DNA from: Clostridium sp. CAG:632
Lineage (GTDB): Bacteria; Bacillota; Clostridia; Lachnospirales; Lachnospiraceae
DNA: 14,366 nucleotides
Direction: 5' to 3'
Assembly (NCBI GenBank): GCA_000431515.1
Contig: HF991358.1
Span: 3,526-17,891, forward strand
The stretch's first letter is position 1; each line of letters begins with the position of its first letter. The notes beneath the pieces were generated by a model, which did no database searches, had not been told where the DNA came from, and saw only the letters and a program-made list of their open reading frames with translations. The translations under genes were made by a program, and so were the position numbers. Positions 7,112 to 13,843 of the stretch are shown in pieces.

Positions 7112-8092
7112 ATGACAGTTGTAATGACATTTATCCAGAAAGCAATTGCACAGGGAATCGCGATCCTGTTTGGAGCAAGTGGAGAAATCGTAACAGAGAA
7201 ATCCGGAAATCTGAATCTGGGTATTCCGGGTATTATGTATATGGGCGGTATCGCAGGTCTGATGGGAGCGTTCTTCTATGAACACAGTCAGACAACGCCG
7301 AATGGAGTGATCGGAGCATTAATTGCAGTGATCTGCGCATTGGTGGCATCCGCATTGGGTGGCCTGATCTACAGCTTTCTTACAATTACGCTGCGTGCCA
7401 ATCAGAACGTAGTCGGTCTGGCATTGACCACATTCGGTATCGGGTTTGGTAACTTCTTCGGTGGTTCTATCTCAAAGATTGCAGGTGGTGTCGGACAGAT
7501 TTCCGTTATGACAACCGCTGCTGTCTTTCAGAAGCAGATTCCGGGGCTTTCCGAGATTCCGGTGATCGGACCGTTATTGTTCTCCTATGGATTTCTGACC
7601 TACACGGCAATCATTATCTCACTGGTACTGGCATATGTTCTGAAGAAGACCAAGGTCGGATTAAATCTCCGGGCAGTCGGTGAGAGTCCGGCAACGGCAG
7701 ATGCAGCCGGTATCTCAACCTCCAAGTATAAGTATGTGGCTACGGTAGTCGGAGCCATGATCGCAGGTCTGGGTGGTCTGTATTATGTTATGGAATATTT
7801 CGGCGGTACCTGGTCCAATAACGGATTCGGTGACCGTGGATGGTTGGCAATCGCACTGGTTATCTTAGCCCTCTGGAGTCCGGCAAGAGCAATCGTCGGT
7901 TCCATCCTGTTCGGTGGACTGTATATCCTGAATATTTATATTCCGGGATTAAATCGTGCAACGCAGGAGCTGGTAAAAATGGCACCATATGTGCTGACTA
8001 TTATTGTCCTGATCCTGAGCAGCCGGAGAAACAAACTGGAAAATCAGCCGCCGGAAAGTCTGGGTGTACCGTATTTCCGGGAGGAACGTTAG
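7112..8092 (+). CDS. ABC importer permease, second subunit (YufQ/NupQ-like)
   Basis: Second BPD_transp_2 membrane subunit, 326 residues, hydrophobic for most of its length. ATG 7112 directly follows the stop of the first permease, with ribosome binding site AAAGGAGG at 7096-7103. The N-terminal signature ITEKSGNLNLGIPGIM-type segment (about 27-42, read here as VTEKSGNLNLGIPGIM) is the counterpart of NIGAEGQ in the first permease and is typical of YufQ-like proteins. AVGESPATADAAGI around 190-203 matches the conserved cytoplasmic loop of the family, also present in the first permease as VVGESKSTAKYAGI. It is the last gene of the operon and is followed by a strong hairpin terminator. Confidence 0.94.
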   Translation: MTVVMTFIQKAIAQGIAILFGASGEIVTEKSGNLNLGIPGIMYMGGIAGLMGAFFYEHSQTTPNGVIGALIAVICALVASALGGLIYSFLTITLRANQNVVGLALTTFGIGFGNFFGGSISKIAGGVGQISVMTTAAVFQKQIPGLSEIPVIGPLLFSYGFLTYTAIIISLVLAYVLKKTKVGLNLRAVGESPATADAAGISTSKYKYVATVVGAMIAGLGGLYYVMEYFGGTWSNNGFGDRGWLAIALVILALWSPARAIVGSILFGGLYILNIYIPGLNRATQELVKMAPYVLTIIVLILSSRRNKLENQPPESLGVPYFREER

Positions 8093-8110
8093 AAACTGAT
8101 AAAATAAAAG

Positions 8111-8155
8111 GCACAGAGGCAGGCCCGGAAGCTGATCCGGCCGCTCTGTGCTTTT
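8111..8155. terminator. Bidirectional terminator between the importer operon and the ABC-2 unit
   Basis: GCACAGAG (8111-8118) pairs with CTCTGTGC (8144-8151). An inner CCGG (8125-8128) pairs with CCGG (8137-8140). TTTT follows at 8152-8155 for plus-strand transcripts. The A-rich stretch at 8098-8109 gives a T-rich tract for minus-strand transcripts. It lies between two convergent genes and should serve both. Confidence 0.82.
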
Positions 8156-8188
8156 CTGATCAGAAAGGTAGATCCTGCTATTTTTTAC

Positions 8189-8845
8189 TTAGTATTCTTT
8201 TTTACGATAGAGATAGGTAGTCACAGGGCAGGAGGCAACAAATACAAGCAGTGCACATACTAAAATAATGATACCGCCCAAGATTATCTGTGTTGTAGTC
8301 ATAGGGGCTGGAAATAAAGTGTTTATAAGAGCTGAAAGTCCCATAACAAGTCCGGTCCCACCAAGTAAACTAATGCCTAAAAATACTTCGTTTCGTTCTT
8401 CTCCGCCTATATAGAACAGTGGAAAGAAAATAGCTCCCATAAATAGGCTTATTCCAGCACCTATTACAAACAGCAAGAAAACATCTGTGCTTCTGTCAAA
8501 AAGAAAACCATGTAGCATAATTGACAAAGCAACTCCGATTCCTGCAAAAATCATTCCTACAGTCAACCATAATAAAAGACTCAAAAAATAACTCTGTACA
8601 ATGGCGGACCTCGTTACAGGTGTGGTAAGTTTGTATTTATTCCATTTGGTAGCACCCTCTTTTCGCAGACTTGCAATCGAATTAAGGGAGAAACCAATCA
8701 TGGTCAGTAACATATAACCCATCACCAGTGATGGGATTTTATTTCCTATAGCAACAACAACACATTCCAATAAAAGCATGATAGCGGCAAAAATCTTTGT
8801 GTTTGAGAGCGTCGCATAAAAATTATTTCTCAAAAGTCCTTTCAT
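8189..8845 (-). CDS. ABC-2 type membrane subunit
   Basis: This 218-residue protein has about six hydrophobic segments and no soluble domain, as in ABC-2 transporter membrane subunits. Its N-terminus MKGLLRNNFYATLSN, with a membrane segment directly after, is typical of such subunits in small Firmicute exporters. A polar cytoplasmic loop near 60-78 (SLRKEGATKWNKYKLTTPV) resembles the ATPase-coupling loop. The start ATG (8845) overlaps the ATPase stop as ATGA, with AAAGGGGG upstream. It should dimerise and work with the preceding ATPase. The substrate is unknown; antimicrobial peptide or lipid-linked export or sensing, as in YtrBC or BcrAB relatives, is inference from the GntR-ATPase-permease order. 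GC looks lower here than in neighbouring operons. Confidence 0.85.
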   Translation of the reverse strand: MKGLLRNNFYATLSNTKIFAAIMLLLECVVVAIGNKIPSLVMGYMLLTMIGFSLNSIASLRKEGATKWNKYKLTTPVTRSAIVQSYFLSLLLWLTVGMIFAGIGVALSIMLHGFLFDRSTDVFLLFVIGAGISLFMGAIFFPLFYIGGEERNEVFLGISLLGGTGLVMGLSALINTLFPAPMTTTQIILGGIIILVCALLVFVASCPVTTYLYRKKEY

Positions 8846-9714
8846 ATCCGTTCCCCCTTTACCAGTAACAGCATGATTTCATCCACAGAAGTATGGTCTA
8901 CTACAACATTCTTGTACTTTTTCTGCGCTTCTTTCCCGTTAGAAACCAGCACATCGATTTGAAAATCACGTTTCCGATAGGCCAGGATATCTTTCGGATC
9001 TAATGCAAGAAACTGACTTTCTTTGCAACGCATAACCGCATAGTTATATACCAGATCATTTTTGGATGCGGTCATAATGAGTTTGCCATTATGGATAAAG
9101 GTGATATAATCTGCAATCTTTTCCAAATCACTTGTGATATGGGAAGACAACAGAATAGAGTGATTTTCCTCCTGCACAAATTCCAGAAAGACGTTCAGCA
9201 TTTCATCACGTACAATTGGGTCTAAGCCGCTGGTTGCTTCGTCTAAAATTAATAATTCCGGATGATGGGCCAGTGCTGTGGCAATTGCCAGCTTCATTGT
9301 CATTCCTCTGGAATAATGTTTGATTTCCTGATTTGTTGGCAGGTGAAAATCTTCTAAATATTTCTGGAACAGGGAACTGTCCCATTGTGTATAAAAACCC
9401 TTCATAATCTTGGATAATTGCTTCGCTGTCCAGTAAGTGGGGAAATTGTCACCGTCATAGACGACACCAATTCTTTCTCGCAAGCTTGTGTCTTCGTCCA
9501 GCATTTCCTGCCCAAACAGTGTTATCGTTCCGCTATCTTTGGCGATTGTATTTAGAATACAACCAATTGTTGTAGTTTTTCCCGCACCGTTTTCTCCGAC
9601 AAATCCTAATATAGCTCCATACGGTAGGGAAAACGTCACATTCTCCAATGTGAAATTTGATTTGGGAAAAGTTTTGGAAACTTGCTGTAATTCTAAAATG
9701 TTTTCCATGCTCAT
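8842..9714 (-). CDS. ABC transporter ATPase, ABC-2 exporter type (YtrB/BcrA-like)
   Basis: ATPase subunit of 290 residues. It has Walker A GENGAGKTT (40-48), a degenerate signature YSRGM (134-138) in place of LSGGQ, Walker B LLILDE (154-159), D-loop SGLD (162-165) and switch His192. The segment after about 215 is the variable C-terminal part seen in BcrA/YtrB-like proteins. The start ATG 9714 overlaps the repressor stop as ATGA. AGGAGG lies only four bases before it and ten before a second in-frame ATG at 9708, so either may be used. Its neighbours are a GntR repressor upstream and the ABC-2 membrane subunit downstream, translationally coupled on both sides. The cargo is not predictable. Confidence 0.92.
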   Translation of the reverse strand: MSMENILELQQVSKTFPKSNFTLENVTFSLPYGAILGFVGENGAGKTTTIGCILNTIAKDSGTITLFGQEMLDEDTSLRERIGVVYDGDNFPTYWTAKQLSKIMKGFYTQWDSSLFQKYLEDFHLPTNQEIKHYSRGMTMKLAIATALAHHPELLILDEATSGLDPIVRDEMLNVFLEFVQEENHSILLSSHITSDLEKIADYITFIHNGKLIMTASKNDLVYNYAVMRCKESQFLALDPKDILAYRKRDFQIDVLVSNGKEAQKKYKNVVVDHTSVDEIMLLLVKGERI

Positions 9715-10088
9715 TCGTCCTCCTGATAAAACAGAGTCAACAACTCTGTCAGTTTTTCAAGTGAAATATTGCTTGTCCGTCCAATTTCGGCGGCAGCCTG
9801 TAAATGTTCCTCGGCAATACGTTGTTGCCCTTCCTGATAAAACTCTTTGTTTTGAACTGATACAAAACTCCCTCTGCCAACTGTGGTTTCTATAAAACCG
9901 TCCCTTTGCAGATCTTCATAGGCTTTCTGTACAGTAATGACGCTTACATGGATGGATTTTGCTAATGCTCGCATTGAGGGGATTGCGTCTCCGGCCTGCA
10001 GTTCGCCGCTCATTATCATAGCTTTAATCTGTGATGTGATTTGCTCATATATCGGTTTGCTGGCATTATTACTGATGATGATTTCCAT
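9711..10088 (-). CDS. GntR-family repressor, YtrA subfamily
   Basis: Short transcription regulator of 125 residues. The winged-helix DNA-binding domain spans about 10-77: KPIYEQITSQIKAMI at the start, GDAIPSMRALAKSIHVS, then VQKAYEDLQRDGFIETTVGRGSFV. Only about 45 residues follow, too few for the effector domains of FadR or HutC types. This tail length is characteristic of the YtrA subfamily, which usually represses its own operon with ABC transporter genes. The start ATG has ribosome binding site AAGGCGG (10095-10101) at six bases. It heads the operon and overlaps the ATPase gene by four bases. A large palindrome over its own -10 box is the likely operator. The inducing signal is unknown; cell-envelope antibiotics are an analogy from characterised YtrA systems. 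Confidence 0.93.
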   Translation of the reverse strand: MEIIISNNASKPIYEQITSQIKAMIMSGELQAGDAIPSMRALAKSIHVSVITVQKAYEDLQRDGFIETTVGRGSFVSVQNKEFYQEGQQRIAEEHLQAAAEIGRTSNISLEKLTELLTLFYQEDE

Positions 10089-10100
10089 AATTCACCGCCT

Positions 10101-10135
10101 TATATAGTGTACTTAATGAACAAGTACATTATATA
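10101..10135. promoter_or_regulatory. Probable operator of the GntR(YtrA-like) repressor
   Basis: Arms 10101-10114 (TATATAGTGTACTT) and 10122-10135 (AAGTACATTATATA) are reverse complements at 13 of 14 positions around a 7-base spacer. The right arm covers the whole -10 box of the operon and the left arm lies just past the transcription start, so a bound dimer would block initiation. It contains AGTGTA, 13 bases, then TACATT. From memory, the YtrA operator in Bacillus is AGTGTA-N13-TACACT, one base different. Confidence 0.8.
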
Positions 10136-10156
10136 CAATTTAAGATCCTTAGTCAA
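10128..10156 (-). promoter_or_regulatory. Promoter of the GntR-ABC operon
   Basis: Read on the minus strand, TTGACT (10156-10151) and a perfect TATAAT (10133-10128) are separated by exactly 17 bases. Transcription should begin near 10121 and give a short leader of about 33 bases before the repressor start codon. Confidence 0.85.
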
Positions 10157-10244
10157 CTATAAAAATAAAATGTCAGTTGCAGTATCATAGAATAAATCAG
10201 TAATTGTGATTCTGTAACATTTACCCCGAAAGTAAAAAACAGGC

Positions 10245-10274
10245 TTGACAGATATATGAAGTCTGTGCTAGTCT
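10245..10274 (+). promoter_or_regulatory. Promoter of the trpB2 T-box transcript
   Basis: A perfect TTGACA (10245-10250) is followed at 18 bases by TAGTCT (10269-10274). The latter is a weak -10 preceded by TGTGC, which supplies an extended -10 TG. The start would be near 10281, where the T-box leader begins. Confidence 0.65.
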
Positions 10275-10280
10275 AATTAA

Positions 10281-10580
10281 CAGAGAAACCGTTGAGAAAG
10301 AGGAAGTACATGTGATATGTATCTCACAGAGAGTCGCAGGTGGTGGGATTGCGGCAGATGGCAGCATAATGGAATGGGCTTTCGAGGGCGAACCGAACCG
10401 GAAGATATGCAGGAAAACAGATAAAGCATTTGCGGTAGGTGAGACGGAGAGGAGACTCCGTTAACAAATCGGATATATGCAGGTATATCGCGAGTGGATA
10501 TCGTCATTGATATCAAGCAGGGTGGCACCGCAGGAGTTAACTCTTGTCCCAGCAGATAGTGGGATAAGGGTTTTATTTAT
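10281..10580 (+). promoter_or_regulatory. T-box riboswitch leader for trpB2, Trp specifier
   Basis: Leader that should sense uncharged tRNA-Trp. Stem I starts with GTTGAGAAAGAGGAAGTACA (10291-10310), holding the AGTA of the specifier loop. CAGAGAG (10327-10333) and GGTGGTG (10339-10345) are the distal Stem I elements. The 3' side of the specifier loop reads ataaTGGaaTGGgctttc, with TGG at 10370-10372 and 10375-10377. CTTTC pairs back to GAAAG near 10296. Alignment with the aspS leader favours the first TGG, but both are Trp codons. The T-box motif AGGGTGGCACCGCAG is at 10519-10533. Its UGGC matches the G discriminator base expected in bacterial tRNA-Trp. The terminator follows at 10543-10575. 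Confidence 0.9.
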
Positions 10581-10584
10581 TTTA
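10543..10584 (+). terminator. T-box terminator hairpin of the trpB2 leader
   Basis: CTTGTCCCA (10543-10551) pairs with TGGGATAAG (10560-10568), nine pairs with one G-U, around an eight-base loop. The T-rich run GGTTTTATTTATTTTA follows at 10569-10584. The 5' arm includes the TTGTCCC block that also takes part in the antiterminator. Confidence 0.85.
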
Positions 10585-10629
10585 AAACAGATTCTAAAAA
10601 ATCCTTTCCCGGAAGTAATAGATACCAAG

Positions 10630-10654
10630 GATCAGATTCCTGTAAAATCTGATC
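10630..10654 (+). repeat. Perfect hairpin just upstream of the trpB2 ribosome binding site
   Basis: GATCAGATT (10630-10638) and AATCTGATC (10646-10654) are exact reverse complements around the loop CCTGTAA. The hairpin lies after the T-box terminator and ends seven bases before AAAGGAG (10662-10668). There is no T run, so it is not a second terminator. It could stabilise the processed read-through mRNA or influence ribosome access. The pairing is seen; the role is inferred. Confidence 0.6.
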
Positions 10655-10676
10655 ACGAGCGAAAGGAGCATCCATC

Positions 10677-12062
10677 ATGAGTGAAACAAGAATTCCAAAC
10701 AAAATCTATTTAAGCGAAGAAGAGATCCCAAAGCAATGGTATAACGTACGTGCCGATATGAAGGTAAAGCCGGCACCGTTGTTAAACCCGGCAACCCATC
10801 AGCCATTGAAACCGGAAGAATTAGAGCCGATCTTCTGTAAAGAGCTGGTTCAGCAGGAATTGGATGATACGACAGCATATATTGATATTCCGGAAGAAAT
10901 CCAGGAATATTACAGAACCTATCGTCCATCGCCGACTATGCGAGCATATCATCTGGAGAAAGCACTGGGAACACCGGCTAAGATTTACTATAAGTTTGAG
11001 GGTAATAACACCAGCGGAAGTCATAAGCTGAATTCCGCAATCGCACAGGCATATTACGCTAAGAAGCAGGGCTTAAAGGGTGTTACGACAGAGACCGGAG
11101 CCGGTCAGTGGGGAACCGCACTTTCTATGGCATGTGCTTATTTCGGATTAGACTGTAAGGTATATATGGTTAAGGTATCCTACGAGCAGAAACCATTCCG
11201 TCGTGAAGTAATGAGAACCTACGGAGCCAGTGTAACACCGTCACCATCTGAGACAACAGAGGTCGGAAGAAAGATTTTACAGGCACATCCGGGAACAACC
11301 GGAAGTCTGGGCTGTGCGATCTCAGAGGCTGTTGAAGTAGCAACCACACACGAAGGCTATCGCTATGTATTAGGTAGTGTATTAAATCAGGTATTGTTAC
11401 ATCAGTCCGTAATCGGTCTGGAGGCAAAGGCCGCATTGGATAAGTATGGCATCAAGCCGGATATCATCATCGGATGCGCAGGCGGCGGTTCGAATCTGGG
11501 CGGACTGATCTCTCCGTTCATGGGTGAGAAGTTAAGAGGAGAGGCTGATTATCGGTTTATTGCAGTAGAGCCTGCATCCTGCCCAAGCCTTACCAGAGGT
11601 AAGTTCGCATACGATTTCTGTGATACCGGAATGATCTGTCCATTGGCCAAGATGTACACACTGGGTAGTGGCTTTATCCCATCTGCAAACCATGCAGGCG
11701 GACTTCGGTTCCATGGTATGAGTTCCATTCTGTCACAGCTTTACCATGATGGATATATGGAGGCAGTTGCAGTTGAGCAGACTTCCGTATTCGAGGCTGC
11801 AGAGCAGTTCGCAAGAACCGAGGGTATCCTGCCGGCACCGGAAAGCAGTCATGCGATCCGTGCGGCAATCGATGAAGCATTGAAGTGCAAGGAAACCGGT
11901 GAGGAGAAGACAATCCTCTTTGGTCTGACCGGTACCGGATATTTCGATATGGTAGCATATGAGAAATTCCATGATGGTCAGATGACAGATTATATTCCGA
12001 CAGATGAAGACCTGAAACCGGGCTTTGATGCAATTCCAAGATTTCCGGGAAATGAGTTTTAA
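10677..12062 (+). CDS. trpB: Tryptophan synthase beta chain, TrpB2-type (TrpB-like)
   Basis: PLP-dependent enzyme that joins indole and serine to make tryptophan. The 461-residue length and the N-terminal extension mark the TrpB2 group rather than the roughly 400-residue TrpB1. PLP lysine is Lys117 in GNNTSGSHKLN. The catalytic glutamate segment is TETGAGQWG (138-146), with Trp where classical TrpB1 has His. The cofactor phosphate loop is GCAGGGSN (267-274). ATG 10677 has AAAGGAG (10662-10668) eight bases ahead. It is the only gene of its transcript: no trpA or other trp gene is adjacent, so it may act alone on free indole. The Trp-specific T-box upstream supports a tryptophan-supply role over another beta-elimination activity. 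The family is firm; independence from TrpA is inferred. Confidence 0.94.
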   Translation: MSETRIPNKIYLSEEEIPKQWYNVRADMKVKPAPLLNPATHQPLKPEELEPIFCKELVQQELDDTTAYIDIPEEIQEYYRTYRPSPTMRAYHLEKALGTPAKIYYKFEGNNTSGSHKLNSAIAQAYYAKKQGLKGVTTETGAGQWGTALSMACAYFGLDCKVYMVKVSYEQKPFRREVMRTYGASVTPSPSETTEVGRKILQAHPGTTGSLGCAISEAVEVATTHEGYRYVLGSVLNQVLLHQSVIGLEAKAALDKYGIKPDIIIGCAGGGSNLGGLISPFMGEKLRGEADYRFIAVEPASCPSLTRGKFAYDFCDTGMICPLAKMYTLGSGFIPSANHAGGLRFHGMSSILSQLYHDGYMEAVAVEQTSVFEAAEQFARTEGILPAPESSHAIRAAIDEALKCKETGEEKTILFGLTGTGYFDMVAYEKFHDGQMTDYIPTDEDLKPGFDAIPRFPGNEF

Positions 12063-12125
12063 GGACTCGTGATTGTGAGAAAGCAATATTACAATATTAA
12101 AAATAAGGTTTGAGATAAGAAAAAG

Positions 12126-12192
12126 AAAACCTCCGGATTCCGGGAAGATATTCAAGAAAGATGAATATCATAACCGGAAAACCGGAGGTTTT
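12126..12192. terminator. Long nested bidirectional terminator between trpB2 and the foldase operon
   Basis: Three nested perfect stems are seen. The outer pairs AAAACCTCCGG (12126-12136) with CCGGAGGTTTT (12182-12192). The middle pairs TTCCGG (12138-12143) with CCGGAA (12174-12179). The inner pairs GATATTC (12147-12153) with GAATATC (12163-12169). Plus-strand transcripts end in GGTTTTAAT. Minus-strand transcripts read into GGTTTTCTTTTTC from the A-rich side. It therefore serves both convergent genes. Confidence 0.88.
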
Positions 12193-12206
12193 AATATGCA
12201 ATTTAT

Positions 12207-13451
12207 TTACTGCTCAGAGCTGCTATCTGTGGAAGCGTCCTCTGTAGAATCGGAAGAAGCATCCGTGGTATCAGCCTCTGTATTGAGGTAACCAATGTTG
12301 CCACTTAAATCTGTGACGGTATAGGCCTCTGTCAGACCGTTGATATATTCACCGACCACATCGGAAGCAAGAGAAGATGAAATGGTATCCTTGCAGGAAT
12401 CATCATAGGTACGGCTGACGAATTTCAATACGTAATAGGTGCTTCCGTCATTATTCTTGATGACTACGGTATCACCGGCCTTGCGGGATTCATCGGTCAG
12501 CCAGCTTCTGAAGTCAGAGTTCTGGGTAGAACCGGTTACGCCCTGAGTAAGGGAAGCTTCGGAACCGTCCTCTGCACCGTAGGTGTCTTTTTTGGAATCC
12601 GGTGCATATTCCTTACATAAGGTTTCAAAATCCTTACCGGCCGCTGCTTTTTCTTTCATTTCTTCTGCCATAGCTTCGATCGATTCGGAACTGTCTTCAT
12701 AATCGGAAGAGGCGAAAGAGAATGAATAATAAGCGAACTGATCATAATCAGCCTTGTTGTCATTATAATGGGAAGTAACCTCATCATCGGATGGCTTGTT
12801 GTCTTCCAAAAGCTTCTGATAGTAAGCATTGGCAATGTAAGTATTCCGGATGTAGTCTTTAACGTTTTTGGCAGTTGCATACTGACCAAACATGGTTTTA
12901 TAGTAAGCCTGAAGGCTGACCTTATCAGTATCGGCAGCGCTCTTGGCCTGCTCCAGGAATGAGTTGTAGTCATCTGTAGTATCATACTCAAATCCATTTT
13001 TTGCAGCATCATCCAGCAATGCAAATTCCCGCTTCATCTGCTCAACGGTAGACTGCTCAAAATACTCCTGCCATGTCATATCCTCAGAATACTGCTGTTC
13101 GTCATATGGTACAGAAGTATCCAGTCCCATATAGGAAAGGAAGGAGGAATATGTATTCAGATAATTGGATACGGTACTGTTGAAATAGTAATCATATTCT
13201 ACCTGTGATAAGGAGTGGTCGCCGACTGTTACATATGGCTTATTGTTGGCATTTACAATATCCACGATCATGCTGACACTGAAATATCCTGCGGTAAGGA
13301 CGATCGCTGCCAGCAGGGTGATGCAGACGGTACGGAAAATGGTAGAAGTGATCTTGTCTTTCTTCTCTGCCTTACGGCGGGCTTCCATTTTCAGGTCATA
13401 TTTCGTCTTCTTATGTTCCTGTTCATTTGTTTTTGGTGTTTTCTTACTCAT
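12207..13451 (-). CDS. Membrane-anchored SurA/PrsA-like foldase with a degenerate parvulin domain
   Basis: Protein of 414 residues. A highly charged Lys/Glu-rich cytosolic N-terminus (1-36) precedes one membrane segment (about 39-63) with no lipobox, so the rest should lie outside the cell. Residues about 72-225 are helical and resemble the SurA/trigger-factor-like chaperone region, with YVTVGDHSLSQVEYDYYF at its start. About 236-346 looks like a degenerate PpiC/parvulin domain: FETLCKEYAPDS, FRSWLTDESRKAGDTVV, then YYVLKFVSR. The usual catalytic His and Gly-rich pieces are not clear. The tail 392-414 is Ser/Thr/Asp/Glu-rich. ATG 13451 has AAGGAG (13459-13464) seven bases ahead, overlapping the stop of the preceding HTH gene, so the two form an operon. 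A role in folding exported proteins is inferred; isomerase activity is doubtful. Confidence 0.8.
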   Translation of the reverse strand: MSKKTPKTNEQEHKKTKYDLKMEARRKAEKKDKITSTIFRTVCITLLAAIVLTAGYFSVSMIVDIVNANNKPYVTVGDHSLSQVEYDYYFNSTVSNYLNTYSSFLSYMGLDTSVPYDEQQYSEDMTWQEYFEQSTVEQMKREFALLDDAAKNGFEYDTTDDYNSFLEQAKSAADTDKVSLQAYYKTMFGQYATAKNVKDYIRNTYIANAYYQKLLEDNKPSDDEVTSHYNDNKADYDQFAYYSFSFASSDYEDSSESIEAMAEEMKEKAAAGKDFETLCKEYAPDSKKDTYGAEDGSEASLTQGVTGSTQNSDFRSWLTDESRKAGDTVVIKNNDGSTYYVLKFVSRTYDDSCKDTISSSLASDVVGEYINGLTEAYTVTDLSGNIGYLNTEADTTDASSDSTEDASTDSSSEQ

Positions 13452-13462
13452 AATATATCTCC

Positions 13463-13789
13463 TTATTTCCGGGCCCAGATCTTAAGGGTCTTTACCAGTT
13501 TCCGTTTATCATCATCAGAGAGCTTCTGTGTCAGATCAGCCAGCTCATAATCTAAAGCGGTTGATTCATAACGGGAATCGATGCTGCCGATCAGGGCATC
13601 CAGTGAAACATGTGTCAGCTCTGCATAATACATGAGCAGACGCAGTGTCATAGCGCTTCGATTGTTTTCAACATTACTGATATATCCCGGGGTAACATTT
13701 AATGCTTTTGCGACCTCGTTCTGAGTTAATCCGTTTTCAATTCGCAGTTCTTTTACTTTCTTTCCAAGGTTTGCATAAAAATCATCCAT
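13463..13789 (-). CDS. XRE-family helix-turn-helix regulator
   Basis: Small DNA-binding protein of 108 residues. The XRE/Cro-type domain spans about 8-66: LGKKVKELRIENGLTQNEVA, then LNVTPGYISNVENNRS, with helix-turn-helix at about 21-43. The C-terminal part (70-108) is mostly charged helix (DLTQKLSDDDKRKLVKTLKI) and may dimerise the protein; no effector domain is visible. ATG 13789 is chosen because AAGGAG (13798-13803) lies eight bases ahead. An upstream in-frame GTG at 13798 overlaps that ribosome binding site and is rejected. The stop is 11 bases before the foldase start, so the pair is one operon. Likely targets are its own operon and possibly envelope genes; this is inference. Confidence 0.92.
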   Translation of the reverse strand: MDDFYANLGKKVKELRIENGLTQNEVAKALNVTPGYISNVENNRSAMTLRLLMYYAELTHVSLDALIGSIDSRYESTALDYELADLTQKLSDDDKRKLVKTLKIWARK

Positions 13790-13818
13790 TTCAAACACTC
13801 CTTAATGTGACTTGTATT

Positions 13819-13843
13819 ATTATAGAAGTAACGGGTTTAAACC
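13819..13843 (-). promoter_or_regulatory. Possible promoter and palindrome ahead of the XRE-foldase operon
   Basis: A perfect TATAAT on the minus strand (13824-13819) lies 16 bases before the ribosome binding site. No good -35 is found 16-18 bases away. Instead the perfect palindrome GGTTTAAACC (13834-13843) sits in the spacer. That is the arrangement expected for an autoregulated or activator-dependent promoter. The match is by eye only. Confidence 0.35.

Noticed and set aside
10277..10680. Short open frames on both strands within the trpB2 leader
   Set aside because: The stretch is explained by T-box structure, and the frames have no plausible ribosome binding site or domain. A Trp-rich leader peptide was looked for and not seen.
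12656..13024. Open frame of 122 codons on the minus strand inside the foldase gene
   Set aside because: It is a shifted frame within the foldase coding sequence, rich in Met/Thr/Pro of low-complexity type, with no own start signal.
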